This document shows, in pieces, positions 1 to 7,262 of a stretch of 8,363 nucleotides of DNA. Each line of letters starts with the position of its first letter. The first letter of the stretch is position 1. Position numbers and translations under genes: made by a program. The DNA is from Zoogloeaceae bacterium. GTDB lineage: Bacteria; Pseudomonadota; Gammaproteobacteria; Burkholderiales; Rhodocyclaceae. The DNA lies in assembly GCA_031281985.1 (NCBI GenBank), contig JAITEO010000330.1, forward strand, positions 1-8,363, written 5' to 3'. A model generated the notes under the pieces. That model did not search any database. It was not told the origin of the DNA and worked only from the letters and a program-made list of their open reading frames with translations.

Positions 1-27
1 AAAGTAGCCTTTTACTTTTTTCCGCAC

Positions 28-1101
28 TTATCCTTGGATTGCCCTGGCGATCTCCGCCTCATGGACGGCGTCGCTTATCACGGCCTTGCCCAGGGATTCG
101 AGCAGGATGAGGCGCAGGCGGCCGTTGTGGACCTTCTTGTCGTGGCGCATCAGTTGCAGATAACGCTCCGCGCCCATTTCCGGCGCGCGCACGGGCAGTT
201 CGGCAGCGAGAAGGAGGCGTTCGATGCGCTCCACGTCCGCCAGCGGCAGCCAGCCCAGTTGCATGGAAAGACGCGCCGCCATGAGCATGCCCGCCGCTAC
301 CGCCTCGCCGTGCAGCCAGACGCCATAGCCCAGGCCGGTTTCGATTGCGTGTCCAAAGGTATGCCCCAGGTTCAGGAGCGCGCGCGCTCCCTGCTCGCGC
401 TCGTCCGCGGCCACGATTTCCGCCTTGTGTCGGCAGGCGCGGTATATCGCCTCGGCCAGCAGGGTTTGGTCGCGCGCCATCAGCTTTTGCATGTTGGCTT
501 CCAGCCAGCAAAAAAAATCCGCATCGCGGATCAGGCCGTATTTGATGACCTCGGCCATGCCCGCGGAAAGCTCGCGTCGCGGCAGGGTAGACAGGGTGTC
601 GATGTCGATCAGCACCAGCGACGGCTGATGGAACGCGCCGATCATGTTCTTGCCCAGCGGATGATTGATCGCCGTCTTGCCGCCCACGGAAGAATCCACC
701 TGCGCCAGCAGGGTGGTCGGCATCTGGATAAAGGGCATGCCGCGCTGATAACAGGCGGCGGCAAAGCCGCCCATGTCGCCGATGACGCCGCCGCCCAGCG
801 CAACCAGGGTACTGCCGCGTTCGCAATGCCGCTCCGCCAGGGCATCGAAAATCCGGTTCAGGGTTTGCCAGTTCTTGTAGGCTTCGCCATCGGGCAGGAC
901 AATGGCAAACGGTCTTGCGCCCGCCGCCCGCAGGCTTTCCTGCACGGTTTGCAGGTACAGGGGCGCGACGGTTTCGTTGCTCACCACCGCGACCGCCTGT
1001 CCCGACAGGCGGGCGGGCAGATATGCCGCATCGGAGAGCAGGCCGCGCCCGATGTGGATGGAATAGGCGCGTTCGCCCAGGGCTACGTTGACGGTTGGCA
1101 T
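28..1101 (-). CDS. aroB: 3-dehydroquinate synthase AroB
   Basis: Second enzyme of the shikimate pathway. It converts DAHP to 3-dehydroquinate in the cytoplasm, using NAD+ and a divalent metal (Zn or Co). The 357-aa product is close to the usual length of about 360. Visible motifs are the NAD-binding [10 protein letters not shown] (residues 103-112), the [19 protein letters not shown] block (128-146), and the three expected metal ligands E184 (in [10 protein letters not shown]), H247 (in [11 protein letters not shown]) and H264 (in [10 protein letters not shown]). DKKVHNG lies near the C-terminus. The ATG at 1101 was chosen because [15 protein letters not shown] is a typical AroB N-terminus; the frame stays open further upstream only where it overlaps aroK. 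A possible AAGGA ribosome site lies about 12 bases upstream, inside aroK. The gene overlaps the end of aroK by 19 bp, so the two are probably cotranscribed. It appears complete and functional. Confidence 0.97.
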   Translation of the reverse strand: MPTVNVALGERAYSIHIGRGLLSDAAYLPARLSGQAVAVVSNETVAPLYLQTVQESLRAAGARPFAIVLPDGEAYKNWQTLNRIFDALAERHCERGSTLVALGGGVIGDMGGFAAACYQRGMPFIQMPTTLLAQVDSSVGGKTAINHPLGKNMIGAFHQPSLVLIDIDTLSTLPRRELSAGMAEVIKYGLIRDADFFCWLEANMQKLMARDQTLLAEAIYRACRHKAEIVAADEREQGARALLNLGHTFGHAIETGLGYGVWLHGEAVAAGMLMAARLSMQLGWLPLADVERIERLLLAAELPVRAPEMGAERYLQLMRHDKKVHNGRLRLILLESLGKAVISDAVHEAEIARAIQG

Positions 1102-1622
1102 TGTCGGTTGAATTCCTTCACGAGGGCTTGCGCCAGCACATGCGACGGCGTTTCGCCGCCCCGGATGACAAAATGCGCGCTTTCCCGGTACAGGGGATCG
1201 CGCGATGCGTACAAGGTTTCCAGGCAAGACAGCGGATCTTCCGTCTGCAACAGCGGCCGGTTGCGGTCATGCCGGGTGCGCGCCCAAAGGATGCGGGGCA
1301 AGACATCCAGATACACCACCCAGCCATGCGCGCGCAGCAAGCGGCGGTTTTCCTCCGCCAGCACGGCCCCGCCGCCCGTCGCCAGGACAATCGGCGGCCG
1401 GTCGCGCTGGAGGATTTCCGCGATGACCTGCGCCTCCCGGCGGCGAAACCCGGCCTCGCCTTCGATTTCGAAGATGGTGGGAATGCCGACGCCGGTGCGC
1501 GCCACGATTTCGTGGTCGGAATCCACACAGTCGCGTCCCAGCCGCCGGGCGATCTGGCGGCCTATGGTGGTCTTGCCCGAACCCATGAGGCCGACCAGAT
1601 AGATGTCGCTGTTCCGGTTCAT
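1083..1622 (-). CDS. aroK: Shikimate kinase AroK
   Basis: Phosphorylates shikimate to shikimate-3-phosphate with ATP, in the cytoplasm; fifth step of the shikimate pathway. The 179-aa length is normal for the family. The Walker A P-loop GLMGSGKT is at residues 11-18, the shikimate-binding DSD at 34-36, the substrate-binding arginine in GFRRRE at R60, the GGGA loop at 83-86, and the lid segment RHDRNRPLL at 117-125. The ATG at 1622 was chosen because the P-loop sits at its usual distance from it. No clear Shine-Dalgarno sequence precedes this ATG. An in-frame ATG eight codons upstream (1646) is possible, but its nearest GGGAG is about 17 bases away. It lies 53 bp downstream of hupE on the same strand and overlaps aroB. 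Pairing with aroB is the widespread proteobacterial arrangement; a metal permease directly upstream is not. Confidence 0.97.
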   Translation of the reverse strand: MNRNSDIYLVGLMGSGKTTIGRQIARRLGRDCVDSDHEIVARTGVGIPTIFEIEGEAGFRRREAQVIAEILQRDRPPIVLATGGGAVLAEENRRLLRAHGWVVYLDVLPRILWARTRHDRNRPLLQTEDPLSCLETLYASRDPLYRESAHFVIRGGETPSHVLAQALVKEFNRQCQPST

Positions 1623-1675
1623 CGGATGTGGGCGCGCAGGGCGCATCGCGGCTCGATGTTGGTCTCCCTTGCCGT

Positions 1676-2260
1676 TCAGAAAACGCCCATCAGCAATCCC
1701 GCGCCGAAAACGGTGATGCCGCCGCCCGCCATCCGCGCCCAGAGCACATGCCGCGCCCGCAACAGCCGCCCCAGCAGGAGACCGGCAACATGGATCAGCG
1801 CCGTGCCCAGCACCATGCCGGCGATGGCGGCCAGGGGACTGGCGCTGCCCAGCTCCGCGCCATGCGCCGCACCATGAAAGAGCGCGAACGCGCCAACCAG
1901 GAACGCGCCCGCCAGATGCGGCAGACGCGCCTGACAAACGAGCAACAGGCCGAGGACGAGCAGCGAGGCGGCAATCATCGGCTCGACCGCCGGAAAATGC
2001 AGCCCCGCCAGCCCCAGCAGCGCGCCAACCAGAAGGAGCGCGGCAAAGGAGACCGGCGCAACCCAGATACGCCGCGCAGTCATGGCGCTCCACATGCCGA
2101 CGGCAAGCATGGCCATCAAGTGATCCACGCCGGTAAAAGGATGCAGCAACCCGTCCGCGAAGCCCGGCGCGTCCGCATGCCCTACATGCGCCAACGCGCC
2201 ACAGGAGGTAAAGAACAACAAAACGAAGGCAAGCGGCTTTGCGCAGCATCTCATGGACAT
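1676..2260 (-). CDS. hupE: HupE/UreJ-family nickel/cobalt permease
   Basis: A predicted inner-membrane secondary transporter of the HupE/UreJ family, whose members take up Ni2+ or Co2+ for hydrogenase, urease or cobalamin. The 194-aa product starts with a signal-like segment (hydrophobic core 9-19, likely cleavage ALA/H after residue 24), which would put H25 near the mature N-terminus. The family signature [12 protein letters not shown] follows at 40-51 (H40, D46, H47). Further conserved-looking histidines are in FHGAAHGAE (H129, H133, E136) and H157. About six hydrophobic segments follow the leader. The ATG at 2260 was chosen because GGAG lies seven bases upstream; a TTG at 2287 would add nine residues without an obvious ribosome site, and ATG 2254 is also in frame. 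No nickel enzyme is encoded nearby, so nickel versus cobalt cannot be decided. The family call is firm; the symbol is used by family name only. Confidence 0.88.
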   Translation of the reverse strand: MSMRCCAKPLAFVLLFFTSCGALAHVGHADAPGFADGLLHPFTGVDHLMAMLAVGMWSAMTARRIWVAPVSFAALLLVGALLGLAGLHFPAVEPMIAASLLVLGLLLVCQARLPHLAGAFLVGAFALFHGAAHGAELGSASPLAAIAGMVLGTALIHVAGLLLGRLLRARHVLWARMAGGGITVFGAGLLMGVF

Positions 2261-2287
2261 GGTCGGTCTCCGAAGGGTTGGGAACAA

Positions 2288-2314
2288 GAACGCGCGTTCC
2301 CGGCAAGGAACGCG
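2288..2314. promoter_or_regulatory. Nested palindromes upstream of hupE
   Basis: Two overlapping dyads lie 28-54 bases upstream of the hupE ATG. One is a perfect 12-base palindrome, gaacgcgcgttc (2288-2299). The other is an 8-bp inverted repeat, cgcgttcc / ggaacgcg (2293-2300 and 2307-2314), with a 6-base spacer. They share the cgcgttc half, so only one can form at a time as RNA, and either could serve as an operator. No T-tract follows on the minus strand, so a rho-independent terminator for lptG is unlikely. The symmetry is directly visible; the regulatory role is inference. Confidence 0.4.
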
Positions 2315-2359
2315 TCGAAGGCGAAAGGATACGCTATTTCAGGGGTTCTGAGGACTCAG

Positions 2360-2401
2360 GGGACAGGAGACAGGAGACAGGAGACAGAGGACAGAAGACA
2401 G
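2360..2401. repeat. Array of six purine-rich heptamers (RRGACAG)
   Basis: Six consecutive 7-base units: gggacag, three copies of gagacag, then aggacag and aagacag. An interrupted palindrome, ctgag-ga-ctcag (2348-2359), adjoins it on the left and the 8-base palindrome gagcgctc (2401-2408) on the right. On the hupE-coding strand the units read CTGTCTC-like. It lies in the 199-bp gap between the lptG stop and the hupE start. This resembles short tandemly repeated heptamers found between genes in several bacteria. No coding function is supported. Confidence 0.85.
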
Positions 2402-2433
2402 AGCGCTCGCTTTGTAGTCTGTATGCAGACATG

Positions 2434-2459
2434 CTGTCCGCCAGGACTGTCCGCCAGGA
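2434..2459. repeat. Tandem 13-bp duplication at the lptG stop codon
   Basis: Two exact head-to-tail copies of ctgtccgccagga (2434-2446 and 2447-2459). Each unit plus its next base holds a small dyad gtcc-gcca-ggac (2436-2447 and 2449-2460). The second dyad ends at base 2460, the first base of the complement of the lptG TAG stop (2460-2462). The duplication therefore abuts the gene without changing its product. It could be a replication-slippage duplication or part of the same repeat tract as the heptamers at 2360-2401. Confidence 0.8.
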
Positions 2460-3578
2460 CTATCGTCGTTCGGCCCACCAGATCATGCTGGCGGCGGCGA
2501 TGAGGAAGAGGGCGGGGGGGGCGAGGGCGCTGGCGAAGGGGGGCCAGTCGCGCAGGATGCCCAGGCTGGAGAACAGGGCGTTCAGCATGTGGAAGAGCAC
2601 GCCTACCATGACGCCGGCAAAGATTTGCAGGCTGATGCCGCCCATGCGGCTGTGGCGCGCGGCGAAGGGTAGCGCCAGCGCCATCATGACCAGTGCCGCC
2701 GCCGGGTAGAAGAATTTTTTCCAGAGCGCGATTTCGTAGCGGCTGGTGTTCTGTTTGTTGCTGGAAAGGTGGCTGCGATAGTTCCACAGTCCGAGGATCG
2801 ACATGCGTTCCGGCGCGACCATGAGCACGGCGATGAGATCGGGCGACAGGGTCGAGTTCCAGCGCATTTCGTTCTCGCGCTCCACGCGGGAGCGCGCGGC
2901 TTCCGCGTGTTCCGGGCGCAGGGTTTTCAGGTCGCCCAGATCGCCCAGCACGGTGCGCACCACGCCGGTCAGCCGCCACTCGCCATCGCCCAGGAACTCG
3001 CCGCCTTGCGCTTCCAGCACGTAACGGAGGCGGTTCGCGTCGTCGAACTGGTAGATGCGCACGCCTTCCAGGCGCGCGTCCTGCGTGGCGGCGCGGATAT
3101 TCACGAAGGCCTGGTTGTTGTCCTTGACCCACAATCCGGAAGCGAATTCCCGGGCGACGACGTTGTAGATGGCCTTGGTGCGGATTTCCTGCGCGGCGCG
3201 TTCCGAGAAGGGCGCCAGGGTTTCGCCCAACAGCAGGGCGGCGAGCGCAAAAACGCCCGCCACCTTGAGCAGCGGCTTCAAGAGCGCGAGGGTGCTCATG
3301 CCGGAAGCGCGCAGCACGGTGATTTCCGAGTGGCGGGCAAGGTTGGAGAGCGCGTAGAGCGCGCCGATCAGCACGGCGATGGGCATCAGTTCGTAGACGC
3401 GTCCGGGCAGGCGCAGGGCAACGTAGAGAAAGGCGTGCTGGATGCTGAACTGTCCGCGTCCCACGTTCTTCAGGCTTTCGATGGTGTCGAAAAAGGCGTA
3501 GAGCGCCAGCAGCGCCGTGAATACCAGCAGGATCGCCAGGAGCAGTTCCCGCGCCAGATAGCGTTCGTGGATTTTCAT
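2460..3578 (-). CDS. lptG: LPS export permease LptG
   Basis: One of the two transmembrane subunits of the LptB2FG ABC transporter, which extracts lipopolysaccharide from the outer leaflet of the inner membrane and passes it to LptC/LptA. The 372-aa product begins MKIHERYLARELL and has N-terminal membrane helices at roughly 11-32, 60-80 and 100-120. A periplasmic beta-rich region follows (about 125-260), then C-terminal helices at about 288-305, 315-338 and 348-368. Family-typical stretches are the ELMPIAVLIGALYALSNLA block (63-81), SEITVLRASGMS (84-95) and WKKFFYP (286-292). The start at 3578 overlaps the lptF stop as ATGA, with AAGGA about ten bases upstream. LptG is told from LptF by gene order (second) and by the ELMP...LRASGMS style. 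It ends WWAERR just before the 13-bp tandem repeat. It appears intact. Confidence 0.95.
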   Translation of the reverse strand: MKIHERYLARELLLAILLVFTALLALYAFFDTIESLKNVGRGQFSIQHAFLYVALRLPGRVYELMPIAVLIGALYALSNLARHSEITVLRASGMSTLALLKPLLKVAGVFALAALLLGETLAPFSERAAQEIRTKAIYNVVAREFASGLWVKDNNQAFVNIRAATQDARLEGVRIYQFDDANRLRYVLEAQGGEFLGDGEWRLTGVVRTVLGDLGDLKTLRPEHAEAARSRVERENEMRWNSTLSPDLIAVLMVAPERMSILGLWNYRSHLSSNKQNTSRYEIALWKKFFYPAAALVMMALALPFAARHSRMGGISLQIFAGVMVGVLFHMLNALFSSLGILRDWPPFASALAPPALFLIAAASMIWWAERR

Positions 3579-4693
3579 GGCGCGCGCGTCCTTCTGGCGA
3601 AAATCGCCTTGCAGCGCGCGGCGAGCGCGGGCAGGAGGGCAAAGAGGGAAAGCCGCCGGTAGAAAAGCAGCGCCAGCAAGAAGAGCATGACCAGGTGCGG
3701 CGCGACCAGCGCCGTGGAAAACGGCGTCAGCCCGCGCGCCACCCACGCCTGGGCGACGGACAGGAGGTTGTTGTAGATGGCGAACACCAGGATGGCGAAC
3801 AGCATGTTCATCGAACGTCCGGCGCGCGGATTGACAAAGGAAAGCGGCACCGCCAGGAAGGCGAGCAGCAGGGCGGAAATGGGCAATCCCAGACGCCACA
3901 GGATTTCCCCGGCTTCGCGCGGGTTGGCGGCATCCAGTTCCAGGGTGGACATGGTTCTCGGCGTCGGTCCGATTTCCCGCGCCCGTGCTTCCTGCAGGCG
4001 CAGGCTGTAGCGGTCGAATTCCATGACGCGAAACTCCGGCGATCCCGGCATCACGTCGTACCGCTGGCCGTGGTGCAGCACCAGGAAACGGTCGCCGTTT
4101 TCCAGGACTTCCTGCGTGCCGCTATCCGCCATGACCACGTCCAGACGCCCGCCCTGCGCCGTGGCGGCAAAGATGTTTCGCACTTCCCCAGCATCCTTGG
4201 AGAGCTTTTCCACGAAGAAGATGCGCCTGCCGGAACTGGCTTCGTGGAACATGCCCGGCGTAACCAGCGTCGTGTCGCTCTTGGCATCCAGTTGGTCGCG
4301 GTAGGCTTCGCTGTGCGACAAGGCCCAGGGCGAAAGAAAGAGGGAGAGCACCGCCACGATCAGCACGGCGGGCAGCGCGAAACGGCACACCGGAACCAGC
4401 CAGGCGGTGAGCGGCAGGCCGGAAGAAAACCAGACCACCATTTCCGAATCCCGGTAGGCGCGGGAAAGCGGCAGCAAAATCGCCATGAACAGAGTGAGCG
4501 AGAGCAACACCGGCAGATAGTTGAGGGCGGCAAAGCCCAGGAGCGTCGCCACGGCCTCCGCCGCCAGTTTGCCGCTCGCGGCTTCGTTCAGGAGACGAAT
4601 GAGCTGCGTGGAAATGATGATGGCAAAGAGCGCGACAAAGATGCCGGTCGCGGCATGGGCAAACTCGCGGCGCGCGGCGCGATCGAAAATCAT
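3575..4693 (-). CDS. lptF: LPS export permease LptF
   Basis: The partner of LptG in the LptB2FG lipopolysaccharide exporter of the inner membrane. The 372-aa product is the same length as LptG here. Helices are predicted by eye at about 15-35, 52-76 and 98-120. A periplasmic jellyroll-type region (about 125-260) contains TPGMFHEASSGRRIFFVEKL, typical of LptF. C-terminal helices lie at about 268-286, 296-316 and 328-347, followed by a basic tail. The ATG at 4693 gives MIFDRAARREF, the usual LptF opening. An in-frame TTG upstream is possible but unnecessary; the ribosome site is weak (GGA about 12 bases upstream). First gene of the minus-strand set and divergent from pepA, which is a common proteobacterial arrangement. 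I could not find a convincing -35/-10 for it in the 123-bp gap. Confidence 0.95.
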   Translation of the reverse strand: MIFDRAARREFAHAATGIFVALFAIIISTQLIRLLNEAASGKLAAEAVATLLGFAALNYLPVLLSLTLFMAILLPLSRAYRDSEMVVWFSSGLPLTAWLVPVCRFALPAVLIVAVLSLFLSPWALSHSEAYRDQLDAKSDTTLVTPGMFHEASSGRRIFFVEKLSKDAGEVRNIFAATAQGGRLDVVMADSGTQEVLENGDRFLVLHHGQRYDVMPGSPEFRVMEFDRYSLRLQEARAREIGPTPRTMSTLELDAANPREAGEILWRLGLPISALLLAFLAVPLSFVNPRAGRSMNMLFAILVFAIYNNLLSVAQAWVARGLTPFSTALVAPHLVMLFLLALLFYRRLSLFALLPALAARCKAIFARRTRAP

Positions 4694-4745
4694 GGCGTCA
4701 AGATGTCCGTTCAAAGAAACGGGAGGCAAAGACACAGGGGAAACT

Positions 4746-4775
4746 TTGACTTCCGCAAAAAGAAGCAGGGATAAT
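4746..4775 (+). promoter_or_regulatory. Sigma-70-like promoter for pepA
   Basis: TTGACT (4746-4751) and GATAAT (4770-4775) are separated by 18 bases. Each matches the consensus at five of six positions. Transcription would begin near 4782, leaving a leader of about 35 bases before the pepA GTG. It lies in the divergent lptF/pepA intergenic region (4694-4816) and would drive pepA-holC and the small gene after them. Predicted from sequence only. Confidence 0.6.
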
Positions 4776-4816
4776 CGCCTCCTTGCCCCAGCAATCGATT
4801 TGGAAAGGAACGGCGC

Positions 4817-6343
4817 GTGGAATTTAGCATAAAAAGCGAACATCCGGATAGTCGGGACCTTTGTGTCGTGGCGGGCATCTTCGAGGCGCGCCGTGGCCGG
4901 TTTTCCCTGTTTGCCAAGCAGATCGACCAAATTTCCGGCGGCTATCTGGCGGAATTTCTCCAGCGCGGCGAGATGGAGGGCAAGCTCGCCAGCGTCCTGA
5001 TGCTGCACCACGTTCCCGGCATGACGGCGCGCGTGTTGCTGGTGGGGCTGGGCAAGGAAAAGACCTACCGCGAAGCCGAATTCCGCAAGGCCGTGCGCGC
5101 CGCCATCACGGCGCTGGACGCCGCCGGAAGTGAGCGCGCGTTCCTGTCGCTCACTTCCGGCGAAGCGCCGCGGGCGCGGGATGCAAGCTGGCGCATCCGG
5201 CAGGCGGTGCTGGTGGCGGAAGAGACGCTCTATCGCTTCACCCGCTGCAAAAGCAAGGATGCCCCGCCGCGTCGCCACACCCTGCGCCATCTCACGCTGG
5301 CGGCGGATAGCCGTGAGCGGTCCGCGAGCGAAACCGCGCTTTTCCAGGGACGCGCCATCGCCGAAGGCATCCGGCTGGCGCGCGATTTGGGCAACCTGCC
5401 CGCCAATATCTGCACGCCGGAATACCTGGCCGAAACCGCCCGTGATATGGCCTCCGAGTTGAAACTCGCCTGCACCATCCTCACGCCGAAAAAAATCGCC
5501 GCCGAAGGCATGGACGCCCTGCTCGCCGTCGCCCGCGGCTCGCGCCAGGAAGCGCGCTTCATCCACATCGAATACCGGCCGCCGAAAAACAAGGACAAGC
5601 CCGTAGTATTGGTCGGCAAGGGCATCACCTTCGATAGCGGCGGCATTTCCCTCAAGCCCGCCGCGAGCATGGACGAGATGAAATATGACATGTGCGGAGC
5701 CGCCGCCGTGTTGGGCGTCCTGCGTGCGGCGGCGCGCATGGCTTTGCCGGTGCCGCTGGTGGCGCTCATTCCCTGTTGCGAGAACATGCCCGGCGGCGAC
5801 GCCACGCGCCCGGGCGACATCGTGCGTTCCCTTTCCGGGCAGAGCATCGAGATTCTCAATACCGACGCCGAAGGCCGTCTGCTGCTTTGCGACGCGCTCG
5901 CCTACGCCAGGCGTTGCAAGCCCGCCGCCATCATCGATGTGGCGACCCTGACCGGCGCTTGCGTGGTGGCGCTGGGGCATGTCGCCAGCGGCCTTTTTAC
6001 GCAGGATGAGGATTTGGCGCGCGCCCTGGCGCAGGCCGCCGAAACGGCGCAGGACCGGCTGTGGCGTCTGCCCCTGTGGGAAGAGTATGGCGAAGCCCTG
6101 AAAAGCGGGTTTGCGGATCTCGCCAACGTGGGCGGGCGCGAAGGCGGCGCGATTACCGCCGCCAGCTTCCTGTCGCGTTTCGTAGACAAGAAGACCCCCT
6201 GGGCGCATCTGGATATTGCCGGAACCGCCTGGAGCAGCGGCAAGGACAAGGGCGCGACGGGGCGTCCGGTCGCCCTGCTCTGCCATTACCTCCTGCAACG
6301 CGCCCAGGCGGGGGACGCCCCGGCGGACAAGGCGTCCTCATGA
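4817..6343 (+). CDS. pepA: Leucyl aminopeptidase PepA (M17 family)
   Basis: A cytosolic two-metal aminopeptidase that removes N-terminal residues from peptides. In E. coli the hexamer also binds DNA (Xer recombination at cer, carAB repression); whether that applies here is unknown. The 508-aa product has an N-terminal macro-like domain (about 1-165) and a catalytic domain (about 170-495). All expected metal-binding and catalytic residues are present: K268 in VGKG, D273 in TFDSGG, K280, D291 in YDMCGA, and D350, E352 and R354 in the family signature NTDAEGRL (348-355). The start is GTG at 4817, supported by GGAAAGGA seven or eight bases upstream, by the promoter 35-70 bases upstream, and by alignment of MEFSIKSE with known starts. 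Its TGA overlaps the holC ATG. Divergent from lptF. A complete and ordinary member. Confidence 0.97.
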   Translation: MEFSIKSEHPDSRDLCVVAGIFEARRGRFSLFAKQIDQISGGYLAEFLQRGEMEGKLASVLMLHHVPGMTARVLLVGLGKEKTYREAEFRKAVRAAITALDAAGSERAFLSLTSGEAPRARDASWRIRQAVLVAEETLYRFTRCKSKDAPPRRHTLRHLTLAADSRERSASETALFQGRAIAEGIRLARDLGNLPANICTPEYLAETARDMASELKLACTILTPKKIAAEGMDALLAVARGSRQEARFIHIEYRPPKNKDKPVVLVGKGITFDSGGISLKPAASMDEMKYDMCGAAAVLGVLRAAARMALPVPLVALIPCCENMPGGDATRPGDIVRSLSGQSIEILNTDAEGRLLLCDALAYARRCKPAAIIDVATLTGACVVALGHVASGLFTQDEDLARALAQAAETAQDRLWRLPLWEEYGEALKSGFADLANVGGREGGAITAASFLSRFVDKKTPWAHLDIAGTAWSSGKDKGATGRPVALLCHYLLQRAQAGDAPADKASS

Positions 6344-6774
6344 CCAAGGTGTTTTTCTACCACGATGCCGGCAATCGCCTGCAAGCGGCCTGCGATCTGA
6401 TCGTGAAAAGTTTTGCCCAAGGGAAAACCTTCACTATCTTGGTTTCCGACCCGGAGCGTGAACAGTTCGTCGATCGCATGTTGTGGGTGCAGCCGCAGCT
6501 TTCCTTTTTGCCGCATTGCCGGGCGGACGCGGCCAATGCGGCGCAAACGCCGGTGTTGCTCACCAAGGATACGGGATTGGGTTTGCCGCATCTGCATACC
6601 GAGCGCCTGTTGAATCTCGACGACCGCGTGCCGGAATCCTTCGCCCGTTTTCAAAACCTCATCGAAATCGTCAGCCAGTCCGAAGCGGATCGCGCCCATG
6701 CCCGCCAGCGCAGCCGCATCTACAAGGAACAGGGCTGCGAAATTCGCTTCATCGACCTGCAGGCGCCCAAATGA
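6340..6774 (+). CDS. holC: DNA polymerase III chi subunit HolC
   Basis: A clamp-loader accessory subunit that, in the E. coli holoenzyme, links psi (HolD) to single-strand binding protein at the replication fork. The 144-aa product fits the family length. Visible features are the opening MTKVFFYHD, a first helix with AACDLIVKSFAQGK (16-29), the DRMLW segment (45-49), SFLPH (55-59), PVLLTKD (71-77), LLNLDDRVP (90-98) ahead of FQNLIEIVS (104-112), and the terminal RQRSRIYKEQGCEIRFIDL (122-140). The ATG at 6340 overlaps the pepA TGA as ATGA, with AAGG eight or so bases upstream, suggesting translational coupling. In many proteobacteria holC is followed by valS; here a small proline-rich gene follows with another ATGA overlap. 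No holD is visible in the window. Confidence 0.95.
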   Translation: MTKVFFYHDAGNRLQAACDLIVKSFAQGKTFTILVSDPEREQFVDRMLWVQPQLSFLPHCRADAANAAQTPVLLTKDTGLGLPHLHTERLLNLDDRVPESFARFQNLIEIVSQSEADRAHARQRSRIYKEQGCEIRFIDLQAPK

Positions 6775-7202
6775 ACACGCCCCCGCCCCCCCGACCCGGC
6801 GACTACGCCATCGAACATCTGCTGGAATCCCTGCGGCAAAAAGTGACCCCGCCGCCCGCCGCGCCCGCGGAAGAAGACGATTTGCCGCTGCTCACCGACA
6901 TCGTGCACAGCGAATATCCGTCCAGGCTGCGCCCGCACGCCGCGCCACCGCCGCCAGTACCACCACCGCAACCAGCGCCGCCGCCGGAGGAGAAGGAGGA
7001 AGAGGAAAAAAGTCCCGCGCCGCCCGCGCAGGAAAACCTCGATGCGCGCATCGCCGCCCGCGCCGCCGAAGCCGAACGCCAGGCGCTCGCGCGCATCGAG
7101 GAAGAACTGCCCCGCCTCATTGCCGCCGCCCTGCACAACGCCCTGCCCGGCATCACTGCGGAAATTCTCAAGGGAATCAAGGAAGAGAAGACGGAAGATT
7201 GA
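6771..7202 (+). CDS. Small proline-rich acidic protein, DUF2486-like
   Basis: Function unknown. The 143-aa product has a proline-rich start (PPPPRPG, 4-10) and a short motif DDLPLLTDIV (36-45) that recalls the conserved core of DUF2486 proteins, which sit next to holC in some betaproteobacteria. A disordered Pro/Ala linker with PPPP and PPP runs follows (about 56-72), then a Glu/Lys stretch (73-80). A predicted amphipathic helical tail, rich in Ala, Glu and Arg (about 88-140), could form a coiled coil. There is no signal peptide or membrane segment. The ATG at 6771 overlaps the holC TGA, arguing that it is a real, coupled gene; no strong ribosome site is seen. The gene is confident; the family assignment is from memory of a short motif and is tentative. 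Confidence 0.75.
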   Translation: MNTPPPPRPGDYAIEHLLESLRQKVTPPPAAPAEEDDLPLLTDIVHSEYPSRLRPHAAPPPPVPPPQPAPPPEEKEEEEKSPAPPAQENLDARIAARAAEAERQALARIEEELPRLIAAALHNALPGITAEILKGIKEEKTED

Positions 7203-7248
7203 GGAGAAAACGGCGCAATTCATCGCGTAATGGACGGCATTCGCAGTC

Positions 7249-7255
7249 AGGAGGG
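7249..7255 (+). promoter_or_regulatory. Strong ribosome binding site deciding the start at 7263
   Basis: AGGAGGG lies seven bases before the ATG at 7263, an almost ideal Shine-Dalgarno match and spacing. It rules against the in-frame ATG at 7230, which lies upstream of this site and would add eleven residues in front of the signal peptide. Confidence 0.85.
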
Positions 7256-7262
7256 AATCGAA

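Noticed and set aside
1..21. Possible terminator hairpin aaagta / tacttt followed by a T-run
   Set aside because: The stem is only six bp and AT-rich, points as a terminator for a plus-strand gene outside the window, and has no T-run in the aroB direction.
1102..1227. 42-residue N-terminal extension of AroB
   Set aside because: It would overlap aroK further, has no ribosome site at its start, and the family start corresponds to residue 43 of that frame.
34..1602. A 522-codon open frame on the plus strand opposite aroB and aroK
   Set aside because: It is antisense to two clear enzymes, has no recognisable motifs and is explained by GC-rich third positions keeping the opposite frame open.
2417..2430. 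Hairpin gtctg-tatg-cagac as a terminator after lptG
   Set aside because: The stem is only five bp and no T-tract follows on the minus strand.
2261..2459. Cobalamin riboswitch or sigma-70 promoter for hupE
   Set aside because: No B12-box-like sequence was seen on the minus strand, and the best -10-like hexamer (TATCCT) has no matching -35.
4694..6298. Long minus-strand frame running through pepA in continuity with lptF
   Set aside because: It is the antisense shadow of pepA. LptF begins with a typical N-terminus at 4693 and the upstream translation shows no family features.
6720..7223. Minus-strand frame opposite the proline-rich gene, rich in Gly and Arg
   Set aside because: Its low-complexity sequence is the complement of the Pro/Glu codons of the coupled plus-strand gene; no start signal supports it.
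7230..7262. Upstream ATG for the exported protein
   Set aside because: The strong AGGAGGG site lies downstream of this ATG and correctly spaced for the ATG at 7263, which directly begins a signal peptide.
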